Assembly: GCA_963575745.1 (NCBI GenBank)
Contig: CAUYUJ010018726.1
Coordinates: 1,509,112 to 1,573,111 of the forward strand
DNA: 64,000 bases
Reading direction: 5' to 3'
Source: Prorocentrum cordatum
Lineage: Eukaryota; Sar; Dinophyceae; Prorocentrales; Prorocentraceae
The notes beneath the pieces were generated by a model. It had not been told where the DNA came from. It saw only the letters and a list, made by a program, of their open reading frames with translations, and did no database searches. The translations under genes and the position numbers were made by a program. This document shows, one piece after another, positions 35,391-44,479 of the stretch (positions are counted from its first letter, which is position 1; each line of letters starts with the position of its first letter).

Positions 35391-35580
35391 ATGCGAATAC
35401 AGCGACATTTGCGAAGGTTTCTGGCTTCGGGGACGCGAATCTTGTATAATTTACCAGGGTGTGTTGCCTCGGGGACGCAATAATCGCGTAACTCACAAGG
35501 GTTTGTGGCCTCGGGGACGCAAACGTTGTAATTTCCGAGGGGTCATGGCCCTGGGGGCGCGAATCTCATGTATTCCAACA
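35385..35580. repeat. ~50 bp unit array, second block
   Basis: Four copies of 'ggcttcggggacgcgaatctt'-like units, the same as the 18.5-19.3 kb array. Confidence 0.8.
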
Positions 35581-35589
35581 TGTCTCACC

Positions 35590-35780
35590 CCCCCCCGGGA
35601 ATTGAGAGAACGCGACTCGGGCGTGGTAACCGGGCGGTCTGAGGCTCCCCCCCTCGCGCGGACTGAAACAATCTACATAAGGAAGCAGATGGAGATTTGA
35701 AGCTGCCATTGGTGCATGGAGCAGCAACTTCGCCCTGCAGCCTGGTGTCCCCACAAGGGGGCCAGCGGATGCAATTCCGC
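35590..35780. repeat. Dispersed repeat S, copy 2
   Basis: Matches copy 1 (29815-30015) in the same order and orientation. In both places its right end is the 'gggggcc.gcgga' word. Confidence 0.7.
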
Positions 35781-36300
35781 GGGCCTCCTGGTTGTTTCTT
35801 GGGGTCGTCTGGTTGGCTTCTTGGGCCTCTTGGAGGCTTCTTGTGGGCCCCTGGAGGCCTGCTGGGGGCCTCTTGGGGGCCTCCTGTGGGCCTTTAGGGG
35901 GCCTCTTATGCCGTCTTGGGGCGCTAGGGAGGGGCCTCTGGCTCCTTTGGAGGCAGTCTTGGGGGCCGCCTTGTGGCTCAATTGGGGTCATCTTGGGCCG
36001 TCTTAGGGGGCCTCTTGAGCCGTCTCAGGGGCCCCTTTGTGGCATCTTGAGCCATCTTTGTGCCGTCTTGGGGCCCTCATGGGGGGCCCCCTGGACCGTC
36101 TTCGGGTCCACCTTGTAAACATGCGAGAACGCGAACACATATGCACTTGTTTGGGAAAACCCAGAGGACAATCAAGTTTTTTGGCCGCTGGAGGTGCTCT
36201 TGGGGGCCTCTTGGGTCCCTCTGGGGCCGTATTTGCGGCCTCTTCGGTTCTCCTGGGGCCATCTAGGGCGGTCTTGGGCCGGCTGGAGGCCATATCGAAC
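35780..36300. repeat. Degenerate 'GGGGCCTCTTGG' repeat region, block 2
   Basis: Same word set as block 1, interrupted at about 36118-36180 by non-repetitive sequence. Confidence 0.7.
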
Positions 36301-36539
36301 CCCCAAGAGGCCCAAGAGGCCGATGTCATATATTGCGAAGGCCTGACGGCCGGTGCCGCCGACCCTGTTCGCAATGCGCAGCAAGAGGCACGGGCTGTGG
36401 GATGGTTTGGGGGAACGGGGAGAAGGACGAGAAGGTGGGGGAGGGAGGTGTCGTATCTGACCCGGGACTTCCCCGGGACTCCCCCGGGACCCCCCCCGGG
36501 ACCTCCTCTCCCCCCCCCGTCGGGGAAGGGAAAGGGAAG

Positions 36540-37290
36540 GGGCTTCCCTTCGACTCAATGACGACGTTGCTCAAGGTCGGTACGGGGGGGGGGCGTCGTA
36601 TCTGACTCGGGGGGGGGGTCGCTACCCCCCCCGCTACCCCCCCCCCCCTCCCGGCGGGGGAGGAATGAAAGGGAAGGGGCTTCCCTTCGACTCAATTACG
36701 AGGTTGCTCAAGGTCGGCTTGGCTGGAGCCCAGGGGAAGAGGAGTCCCAGGGGGGGGCGTCGTATCTGACCCGGGGGGGGGGTCGCTACCCCCCCCCCCC
36801 TCCCGGCGGGGGAGGGATCAAAGGGAAGGGGCTTCCCTTCGACTCAATTACGAGGTTGCTCAAGGTCGGCTTGGCTGGAGCCCAGGGGAAGAGGAGTCCC
36901 AGGGGGGGGCGTCGTATCTGACCCGGGGGGGGGGTCGCTACCCCCCCCCCCCTCCCGGCGGGGGAGGGATGAAAGGGAAGGGGCTTCCCTTCGACTCAAT
37001 TACGAGGTTGCTCAAGGTCGGCTTGGCTGGAGCCCAGGGGAAGAGGAGTCCCAGGGGGGGGCGTCGTATCTGACCCGGGGGGGGGGTCGCTACCCCCCCC
37101 CCCCTCCCGGCGGGGGAGGGATCAAAGGGAAGGGGCTTCCCTTCGACTCAATTACGAGGTTGCTCAAGGTCGGCTTGGCTGGAGCCCAGGGGAAGAGGAG
37201 TCCCAGGGGGGGGCGTCGTATCTGACCCGGGGGGGGGGTCGCTACCCCCCCCCCCCTCCCGGCGGGGGAGGGATGAAAGGGAAGGGGTCG
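36540..37290. repeat. Tandem array, ~152 bp unit, four to five copies
   Basis: 'aggggcttcccttcgactca' recurs near 36540, 36678, 36830, 36981 and 37134. Copies 2-5 are nearly identical and include G9-C12 runs. The word 'cccaagaggccgatgtcata' stands on both sides (36310-36330 and 37300-37322), so the array may have expanded inside a duplicated segment. Confidence 0.9.
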
Positions 37291-37569
37291 AACCCCCAAG
37301 AGTCCCAAGAGGCCGATGTCATATATTTTCCATCTTCTTCCAGGAGGGATGGGCTGCCATTTTGGTCCGCCGACGGGATCAACGTCCGAGCGGCAGCGTT
37401 TTCTGGCGAACGCCTAAGTGTCCAATGTCTCCAATATTCCATAATTGTTGCACGTTGTTTTCTCTCGCGGAGTCGCGTCACATCAGCGGATCATGATGGC
37501 AAACATTTTTTAGGCCGTAAAAACGTACTAACACGTATGGAGCATCTATGTTATGGGTTTTGGGGGCCT

Positions 37570-38068
37570 CGTGGGTGTGCCTTAAGACAGTTCAGTGCAG
37601 CTTCCCGAAGGCCCACGAGGGCCCCAAGGCGGCCCATCATGGCCCCATTGGGGCCATGATGGGCCCCGGAGGGCCCAAGAGTCTCCCAAGACGGCCCCCG
37701 AGGGCTACAAGGAGGGCCACAAAAGCATTTCCAGAAACCAACCATATTGATTGTCCTTTCTGGGTTTTGCATTATGTTCGCGGTCTCGCCTCCTTCGACT
37801 CTCGGGACCCCAGGCGGCCCAAGCAGCCCCCAAGAGGACCCCGAGACGGCGCCAGAGGCCCCCAATAGAGAGCCCCGAGACAGCCCACGGGGTCTCCGAG
37901 GTGGCTTGCGGACGCCGTCGGCAGGCCCAAGGGCCCAAGGAGGACCCAAAGACAGCCCAAGAGGGCCCGGGGTCTGGGTCCCTTGAAGAGCCCTCGGGAT
38001 CGAGGACTGAGGCTCGGGGGATGGCGCAGCGGACCCGAGGACACGCGCACTCCGTGCCCAGCGGTACT
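37570..38068. repeat. GGCC/CTTGG word region ending in segmental duplicate, copy 1 (37834-38068)
   Basis: The first part is the degenerate word region in reverse orientation. 37834-38068 is repeated at 39874-40101 at about 90 percent, from 'gaggaccccgagacgg' to 'ccgtgcccagcggtact'. Confidence 0.8.
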
Positions 38069-38089
38069 CGGGGGTGGACAGACCTCCCA

Positions 38090-38550
38090 CCCTGACACGT
38101 CGATTAGTGAAATGTCCGTGTTCGGTTCTCGAGATGGCGCCGCGGCCATCCTTTTCCAGGCTTGCGCCCGCCAGGTTTGGGCCCGAGGTCGTTTTGACTA
38201 AACCAAAGTTTTACTAAAGGGGGTTCTGTCCATCCCCGAGGTACGGCGGCGGATGGCAGGGGCCCCTGCAGAAGTCTGCAGCAGAAAGTCTGCAGCAGAG
38301 GTCTGCGGGGTCGTGTCGGGGCACGGCTGTGGCGCTTTGCGGAGGGCGGGATGTTGCAGAGGGTGGGTGCGCAGGGAGTCATCGGGGCATCGCAGGGAGC
38401 GCGGAGACGCCCTGGAGAGACATCGGGGGCAGGGAGAGGGATGCGCTACCAGGAGTTGTCTTCGGAGAGCCTGCACGCTGAACCACCTAGGTACGCCAAG
38501 TCGACGTGTGGCATTTTCCCCACGTGCACTTGCCTCGAGTTGCCCCAGCA
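38090..38550. other. Unassigned, between duplicate 1 and (GGA)n
   Basis: A short frame at 38112 (+) reads MSVFGSRDGAAAILFQACAR and is open for 29 codons. Its context is unclear, so I do not call a gene. The phrase 'gttttactaaagggggttctg' (38209-38230) has a relative at 63162-63184. Confidence 0.3.
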
Positions 38551-38551
38551 C

Positions 38552-38831
38552 GGAGGAGGAGGAGGAGGAGGAGGAGGAGGAGGAGGAGGAGGAGGAGGAG
38601 GAGGAGGAGGAGGAGGAGGAGGAGGAGGGGGAGGAGGGAGGAGGAGGAGGAGGAGGAGGAGGAGGAGGAGGAGGAGGAGGAGGAGGAGGAGGAGGAGGAG
38701 GAGGAGGAGGAGGAGGAGGAGGAGGAGGAGGAGGAGGAGGAGGAGGAGGAGGAGGAGGAGGAGGAGGAGGAGGAGGAGGAGGAGGAGGAGGAGGAGGAGG
38801 AGGAGGAGGAGGAGGGGCAGGAGGAGGAGGA
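38552..38831. repeat. (GGA)n microsatellite, ~280 bp
   Basis: Nearly perfect (GGA)n with a few interruptions, the longest pure GGA tract in the window. Reads as poly-G, poly-E and poly-R on + and poly-P, poly-S and poly-L on -. Confidence 0.97.
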
Positions 38832-39005
38832 TCAGGCCAAGTGGAGGGACGTGGCCGAGTGGTGTTGGACCAGCCGAGAAAATCGTTCCATCCACGTTGA
38901 ACCTCTGAGGCTCCCAGGGCAGCCACCCAGACCTTGAACGTCCCGAACAGGTCGGCTGCTCGCGAGATGGGCCTCCCGGGGCTTCTCTCGGGACCCCATG
39001 GGCCT

Positions 39006-39790
39006 CTATGGGGCTGGCAAGCAACGATCTGGGATGCGAACGCTGGCCCCTGGGGAGGGGGAGAGGGTGCCGAGGACTCTGAGCTTATGCCGGGCCTGTC
39101 CCCCTACAGGGGGATTTTCGACGAAAAATAATACGTGCCCCCAAAATAATCAGAAAATAGTCCAAACATAGTCTGGGTACTTTTTGAGTATTTTTTTTGA
39201 CATTTTTGGTGCATTTTTGGGGTACTTCTTATTTTTCGTCGAAAATCCCCCTGTAGGGGGGCACGCCCGACATCACTCTGAGCCCACGGGAGAAAGCCGC
39301 GACGTCGAGCCGTCGGACGGTGCTATAGGACGAGGTGACGCCCGCTTCGGAGCGTCCCGGGACGCTCCGAGGAGGCCGCGGAGCCCGAGGCATCCTCCGG
39401 GGCCGCCGGATCTCAGAGGTTCCGGACTCCTCTTCGCCCGATTTTGTCCTCGCCCTGGCTGCGTCGCGCTCCACCAGCCTGGCCGCTGAGACAGGGCGCG
39501 CCTCGTATCCAGCCGGGCTGGGCTTAAATCGGGCCTGTCCACCTACAGGGGGATTTTCGACGAAATACTAAAGATACAGCACACATGCCCCAAACAAGGT
39601 CAAGACATATTCCAAAAATAGCCCCCAGATCATTTTTGGATCATTCTTGTATTATGTTTGGGGCATTTTTTTGTTTTCGTCGACAATCCCCCTGTAGGGG
39701 GACAGGCCCGACTGAAGGCTGGGCTCCCGCCAGAGGCTCCTAGGGGGGCTCCTCGGGGGGCGGCGGGCCGAGAGCGCGAGGGGGCGGCCC
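39006..39790 (-). CDS. Candidate gene of unknown function interrupted by D2 and D3
   Basis: Minus-strand frame upstream of D3: RSPPRSLWREPS. Between D3 and D2: PAGYEARPVSAARLVERDAA, RARTKSGEEESGTSEIRR, RRLDVAAFSRGLR. After D2: VLGTLSPSPGASVRIPDRCL, then a stop at 39006. Removing each element with one 9 bp TSD copy (201 and 199 bp) keeps one open frame. At D2 a canonical GT (39276-39275) and AG (39085-39084) would also splice in frame (193 bp). The SGE..S..SEIRR part has a relative near 10.55 kb. No domain recognised; the 5' end is undefined. Confidence 0.4.
39085..39274. mobile_element. Family D element D2, 190 bp, 9 bp TSD
   Basis: TIRs of ~40 bp: left CGGGCCTGTCCCCCTACAGG, then GGGATTTTCGACGAAAA; the right end is the complement. 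The core is AT-rich. Perfect 9 bp TSD ACTCTGAGC at 39076-39084 and 39275-39283. Long TIRs plus 9 bp TSDs are typical of Mutator-like (MULE) non-autonomous elements. Confidence 0.9.
39525..39716. mobile_element. Family D element D3, 192 bp, 9 bp TSD
   Basis: Same TIRs as D2 with a different AT-rich core. Perfect 9 bp TSD GGCTGGGCT at 39516-39524 and 39717-39725. Only 250 bp from D2, in the same candidate gene. Confidence 0.9.
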
Positions 39791-39873
39791 GCACATCATC
39801 GCGCCGACGGTTGGGGGGGGAGCGGGGACGGGCAGAGGCTCGCGGGTGCCGTCCTGCCTCCTCTGGGAATCCA

Positions 39874-40101
39874 CGAGGACCCCGAGACGGCCCCAGAGGC
39901 CCCCAGCAGAGAGCCCCGAGACAGCCCACGGGGGCTCCGAGGTGGCTCACGGACGCCGTCGGAAGACCCACGGAGGCCCCAAAGACACCCCAAGAGGGCC
40001 CGGGGTCTGGGCCCCTGGAAGAGCCCTCGGGATCGAGGACTGAGGCTCGGGGGATGGCGCAGCGGACGCGAGGACACGCGCACTCCGTGCCCAGCGGTAC
40101 T
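39874..40101. repeat. Segmental duplicate, copy 2
   Basis: Partner of 37834-38068. The two copies bracket the (GGA)n tract and elements D2 and D3. Confidence 0.85.
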
Positions 40102-40328
40102 GTCACTTCGATCGGCTTCTGCACCAGACCGCCCCACACAGATCCCCCCCCAGCCGCCGGCAGCTCCCGAGAGTTGCCGAGGTGGGTGAGGCATGCGGGG
40201 GGGCATTTGTTTGCGGCAGTTCGGTGCACCAGCGGATCGACTTTATGCCCCCCTCTCAGGGTCACCCCTTTCGGTGGATCCCGACTCTCCTGAGTTGACG
40301 GGCGAAGAGCGGTGCTAAATCAATTTTG

Positions 40329-40449
40329 TCCGCCGTCGGGGACGCTTGCACCCCGGGCGGCTGCTAAGCTTCTAATACGCCTACGGTGCCACGTACGTAG
40401 GGCTATGACTTTTGCAGGCGTCCAGGGGGCAGGCGTCCCCGACGGCGGA
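40329..40449. repeat. 17 bp perfect inverted repeat (G)
   Basis: TCCGCCGTCGGGGACGC (40329-40345) and its exact complement (40433-40449), 87 bp apart. Could be a small TIR element or a hairpin. No TSD seen. Confidence 0.5.
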
Positions 40450-40642
40450 ACAGTTCGTTTCCTACCGTTCCTCGCCCGCTAAGATGGGGCCGGGCGGAGC
40501 AGGGGGGGGGGCGGACGTCTGGCGCAGCACGCGCGAGGGAGGGAGGGCAGGGCGGGGGCGGGAAACCGGGGGGGGAGCCTACTTGCTGGGGCCTCTCTCG
40601 GGACGGCGGGGGGATGTTCCGCCCAGGTGAGCGCTACTTTCC

Positions 40643-40755
40643 AGGGCCATTCGTGTCCTTAGCGGAGGCGTCCAGACAGTGGAAGGTTTACAGGCAGTGC
40701 GGCGACAAGTCCGACAGAGATACTCACGTCTGCAAGTTCTGCGGATTCGCCATCA
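40643..40755 (+). CDS. Candidate exon with a CxxC zinc-knuckle-like motif
   Basis: Acceptor 'gctactttccag' is followed by a frame reading PFVSLAEASRQWKVYRQCGD, then KSDRDTHVCKFCGFAIK, ending at a GTAGAG donor. HVCKFCG is a CxxC pair. After ~1 kb of (GAT)n, a second acceptor 'ctgatttcag' (41795) precedes a frame reading LELCQDCEGV and a stop, which could supply the second CxxC of a zinc ribbon. Direct joining of the two exons does not keep that phase, so either a further exon lies between or the pairing is chance. Confidence 0.4.
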
Positions 40756-40799
40756 AGGTAGAGGGGGGCGAACGGCGATGTGTCGGGGGAGGGAGGATT

Positions 40800-41272
40800 A
40801 TTTGTATAATGATGGCGATGGTGATGGTGTTGCTGATGATGATGCTGCTGCTGATAATGATGGTGATGATGATGCTGACGACGATGATGATAATGATGAT
40901 GATGGTGGTGATGATGATGGTGTTGGTTATGGTACTGGTGATGGTGATGGTGATTGTGGTGGTGGTGCTGTTCCTGATGATGATGCTGCAGATGATGACG
41001 ATGATGACGATGACGATGGCGATATTGACATTGATGATGTTAATGATGATAGTGGTGCTGATGATGATAATGGCGATGATGATGCTGGTGGTGGTGATGA
41101 TGGTGATGATGGAGATGGCGATGCTGATACTGGAGACGATGCAGCTGATGATGGTGGTGATGATAATGATGGTGGCGATGGTGGTGGTGATGGTGATGAT
41201 GATGGTGATGTTGTTGTGATGGTCATGCTGGTGGTGGTGGTGATGTTGTTGATGCTGATGAACATGATGGTC

Positions 41273-41339
<67 letters not shown>

Positions 41340-41790
41340 GAATGCTGCGGACGATGACGAAGATGATGGTAACAACGATGAACATGACGATGAGGATGAC
41401 AACGACAATAATGATGATGTTGATGATGACGGTGGCGGTAATGCTGTTGATTATGACGAAGGCGATGATGAGGGTGGTGTTGGTGTTGGTGATGGTGGTG
41501 GCGTTGATGGTGATGATAATGATGTTGATCAGAATGATTGTGGTGGTGAGGTGGTGGTGATTATGATGCTGATGGTGGTGGCGATGATGATGCTGATGAC
41601 GATAATGGTGAGGATGACGATGATGCTGATGATGATGATTCTGATTGTTATGGTTATGATATTGCTGATGGCGATGATGGTGCTGATGCTGATGCTGATG
41701 CTGCTGATGATGACGATGGCGATGGTGATAATAAGTGTGATGATGCTGATGATGCTGATGATGATGATGCTGATGATGGTGATTCTGATT
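40800..41790. repeat. (GAT)n/(GGT)n degenerate microsatellite, ~1 kb
   Basis: Imperfect GAT, GGT, GCT and AAT triplets, with a pure (GAT)n core at 41275-41338. It fills the interval between the two zinc-like exon candidates, so it may be a microsatellite-expanded intron. Confidence 0.95.
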
Positions 41791-41795
41791 TCAGG

Positions 41796-41829
41796 ACTTG
41801 AACTCTGCCAGGACTGCGAGGGAGTCTAG
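41796..41829 (+). CDS. Possible terminal exon (CQDC)
   Basis: Follows the acceptor 'gattctgatttcag'. In one phase it reads LELCQDCEGV and stops. Very short, supported only by the acceptor and its possible pairing with the upstream CKFC exon. Confidence 0.2.
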
Positions 41830-42440
41830 AGTTAGACCCCATTGTCGGCGCCGGGTCACCCCAAAGTCGCTGGCCTAACAACATTTGCTACTTGATCATT
41901 TCGCCACACATGTTCATGGGCGCGACTGGGCCGACACCGCTGGGACAGAGGTACGCCTGGCTCGCGCCGCATCGACACGGCGGCGACCCCAGCGCGGGCG
42001 TTCAGGCTTGGTCGCCGCCAGTGGCTTAGAGCCAGCCCGTATCGACAATCAGCGCCATCGGAGAGTTCCGCCCGTTCAAAGTCCAATCGATCCACGGGGT
42101 ACAGCGCCGACGTCGTCACGACGTGAACGTGCCGTCTGGAGATCTTTCGATCGCATGCCTGTACAACATAACACACACACACACATAAGCGCTGATCTCC
42201 ACGAAAATGTGAGAACATGTTGGCAATGCAGGGGAATACAGAGCATCCAGGAAGTATGGGACCTGGTGGGGAATTCCTGGAAGTCGTGCCGACGTATTCG
42301 TGCCTCCCTGGGCCCCTCAAGTTTGGTGCACTGTGGCGTCCTCCCAGCACGATCTCTCGATTCGCGCTTCAACGCCACGGCGCCAGCCTCCAACGCTGCC
42401 TCCACAGTCCACTATCGAGGCGCAGGGGTAGTTAGCAGGA
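41830..42440. other. Unassigned, complex sequence with a short (CA)n
   Basis: Plus-strand frame 41885-42440 is open, but no motif is recognised. It contains (CA)n at 42173-42184. No gene called. Confidence 0.3.
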
Positions 42441-42444
42441 GCCC

Positions 42445-42785
42445 CCTTCCTCCTCCTCCTCCTCCTCCTCACTCCCCCTCCCCTCTCCTTCTGTATGCCC
42501 TCCCTCTTCCTCCTGCTCCTCTTTCTTCTTGCCCATCGCTCCTCCCTCTTGGCCCTTCTTCCTCCTCCCGCTCATTCCTGCCTCCCCCCCTCCTCGCATG
42601 TGGCCTCCGCCCTCCTGCTCCTGCTTCCTCTCGCCTGCCTATCCTTCCCTGTCTGCTCCTTCCCTCCTCCCGTTCATCCCTCCCTCCTTCTCCCACCTCG
42701 CCCATTCTCCCCTCTTCCCCTCTTCATTGCCCTTCTCCCGCACACCCCCCATCCCCTCCCCTCTCCCCCTACCTCTCCTGAGATC
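42445..42785. repeat. Pyrimidine-rich (CCTCCT/CCCTCC) tract
   Basis: About 340 bp, >90 percent pyrimidine on the + strand. Confidence 0.85.
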
Positions 42786-43028
42786 CGGGCGCTGCACTGA
42801 TTCCAAACCAGGCGTTTTCGCTGGGTCTCGGGCCCCAGGCCCAGGGGCAGAGAAATGGGGCTCGGGGCTCTGGTCGTGTTTTTTTGTTCTGCGATGCTGC
42901 ACTTCTGTTCACGAGTGTCGGATCTCGGGGTCTCCCCCGGCAGCGCCCGCGGGCGCGAGGCCCCCGCCTCGGAGCAGCCGGGGCAGGGCAGCCTGCTGAG
43001 CCAGGACTTCAGGAGGGAAAGAGAGAGA

Positions 43029-43430
43029 TCAGCGGCTAGCGAGGGCGGGGAAGCGAGGAGGAGAAGGCCTTCTCAGAGGGCGGCGGGGCTCCTCGGAGGC
43101 CCTCGCACCGACTGGGAGGCTTTTCGTTCCATCTCTTCGCGGGAGGAGCACTGCTCAGAAGGCCAGGGGGCGTCCAAGATTTCTGAGAATGATGGGCTTG
43201 TTTTCCACCACCACCACTTTAAGTTGGAGGGGGGCAGGAGGGGGAGGATCAGGAGGAGGAGGGGGAGGAGAGGAGGGGGAGGAGGAGGAGGAGGAGGAGG
43301 AGGAGGAGGAGCAGGGAAGTAGGAGGATCCCTTCCCCCTCCTACTTACGGTGGTGGTGGTGGTGGAAAACACGCCCTTTGGGGAAGGCCTTCTCCTTCTC
43401 GCTTCCCCCCCCCCCTGGGCCCGCCGCCGA
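43029..43430. mobile_element. Family B element B4 with nested C2, 402 bp, TSD AGAGA
   Basis: Left end TCAGCGGCTAGCGAGG and right end CCGCCGCCGA match B2's TIRs, both with the internal GAAGGCCTTCTC palindrome. Perfect 5 bp TSD AGAGA at 43024-43028 and 43431-43435. It is twice B2's length because element C2 sits inside it. Confidence 0.85.
43190..43375. mobile_element. Family C element C2, inserted inside B4
   Basis: Left TGATGGGCTTGTTTTCCACC, right arm (TGG)n then GGAAAACACGCCC, with a (GGA)n core. B4's sequence breaks at 'ttctgagaa' and resumes at 'ggggaaggccttctc'. 'gagaa' and 'gggaa' look like a 5 bp TSD with one change. Confidence 0.8.
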
Positions 43431-43616
43431 AGAGAGCCCACCCCCCCGGGGTGGGGGGCACTCGGGGCGCCTCGCGGCAGGGCGGAGTCTGCCTCCGAGC
43501 GGGCCGCGGCCTCGCCCCCAGGGGGCCGCTGCTCGGGTACAGACGGGAGCGGCCCAGTCGTCGGCGGCCCGCCCGGGGGAGGGAGGCGGGGAGGGGCACG
43601 CCTTCGTTCTGTCGAT

Positions 43617-43870
43617 CTGAGCCTCCCCGATGGGGTCGGAGCAGATGTGGTCGGAGGGTTGCGCCCCATCGCCGGTGCATCGCCGATGCGGCTCGACGTG
43701 GGGCCCGATCTTCTTCACGCGACCGTCGCCGATGCATCGCCGACGTCGCCGAGGCATCGCCGGTGCATCGCCGATGCTTCGCCGATGCATCGCCGATGTA
43801 TCGCTGATGTATCGCTGATGCGGCGAGATCCTCCGACCCATCTGCTCCGACTGCATCTAGGAGGCATCTA
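43617..43870. mobile_element. Family A element A2
   Basis: Left 'gcctccccgatggggtcgga', right complement of 'ctgcatctaggaggcatcta', with a (gatgcatcgcc)n core. Flanks 'gtcga' and 'atcga' match four of five as a TSD. Confidence 0.75.
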
Positions 43871-43996
43871 ATCGAGGGCACCCAAGCGGGGTGGCGACCG
43901 CACCGTGCGGTGAGTCGGTGGGGATTCGGGGTCACCGCACGGTTTTGGGACTTGGATCATTCTCCGAGGATGTCTCTCGGGCGACTGGGGCCTCCA

Positions 43997-44088
43997 GGGT
44001 CCCAAAACCGTGTGTTGACGGACCCTGCGGTGAGGTCTTTGCGGATTTCAAGGTCACCGCTGGGTCTGTCAACACTCGGTTTTGGGAC
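43997..44088. mobile_element. Family K element K2, 92 bp, TSD CTCCA
   Basis: Arms of ~38 bp pair almost completely, starting GGTCCCAAAACCGTGTGTTG on the left. Perfect TSD CTCCA at 43992-43996 and 44089-44093. A related diverged inverted unit precedes it at 43885-43950. K units also precede A1, so K and A may be associated. Confidence 0.75.
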
Positions 44089-44095
44089 CTCCAAT

Positions 44096-44301
44096 TCTCG
44101 GCCTCCCAGATGGGGTCCGAGTAGATGGGATCGGTGGATCGCGCTGCAGCGCCGATGCATCGGCGATGCGGCTCGATGTGGAGCCCGATGTTCTCCACTC
44201 CGACGTCGCCGATGCCTCGCCGACGATGCATCGACGATGCATTGGCGATGTGGCACGATTCTCCGACCCCACCTACTCGGCTCCCATCCAGGAGGCCTCT
44301 A
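44096..44301. mobile_element. Family A element A3
   Basis: Left 'cggcctcccagatggggtcc', right complement of 'cccatccaggaggcctcta', shortened core. It starts two bases after K2's TSD and ends where B5 begins. No clear own TSD. Confidence 0.7.
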
Positions 44302-44306
44302 AGACT

Positions 44307-44468
44307 TCGGCGGGGCTTCTGAGAAGCCCTCTTGTCTTTTGAGAAGTGTTCCGAGGCCTCGGAGAGGGCCCAGATCATTTCGCAGAGGTCGCGAGGGCTT
44401 CTGAGAAGCCCCGCCGCCTTCTGAAAAGGCCTGCCCCTTGTCACTTTCCACCCAGGCGGGCCGCCAAA
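44307..44468. mobile_element. Family B element B5 (degraded)
   Basis: Contains TCGGCGG, 'cttctgagaagcccygccgcc' words and a right end 'caggcgggccgcca'. The TIRs are more diverged than in B2 and no TSD is seen. Confidence 0.6.
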
Positions 44469-44479
44469 AGTTGTGTCCG

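Noticed and set aside
38198-39024. Long frames over the 38.5 kb GGA tract
   Set aside because: Poly-G/E/R/P/S/L in every frame, as expected of a trinucleotide repeat.
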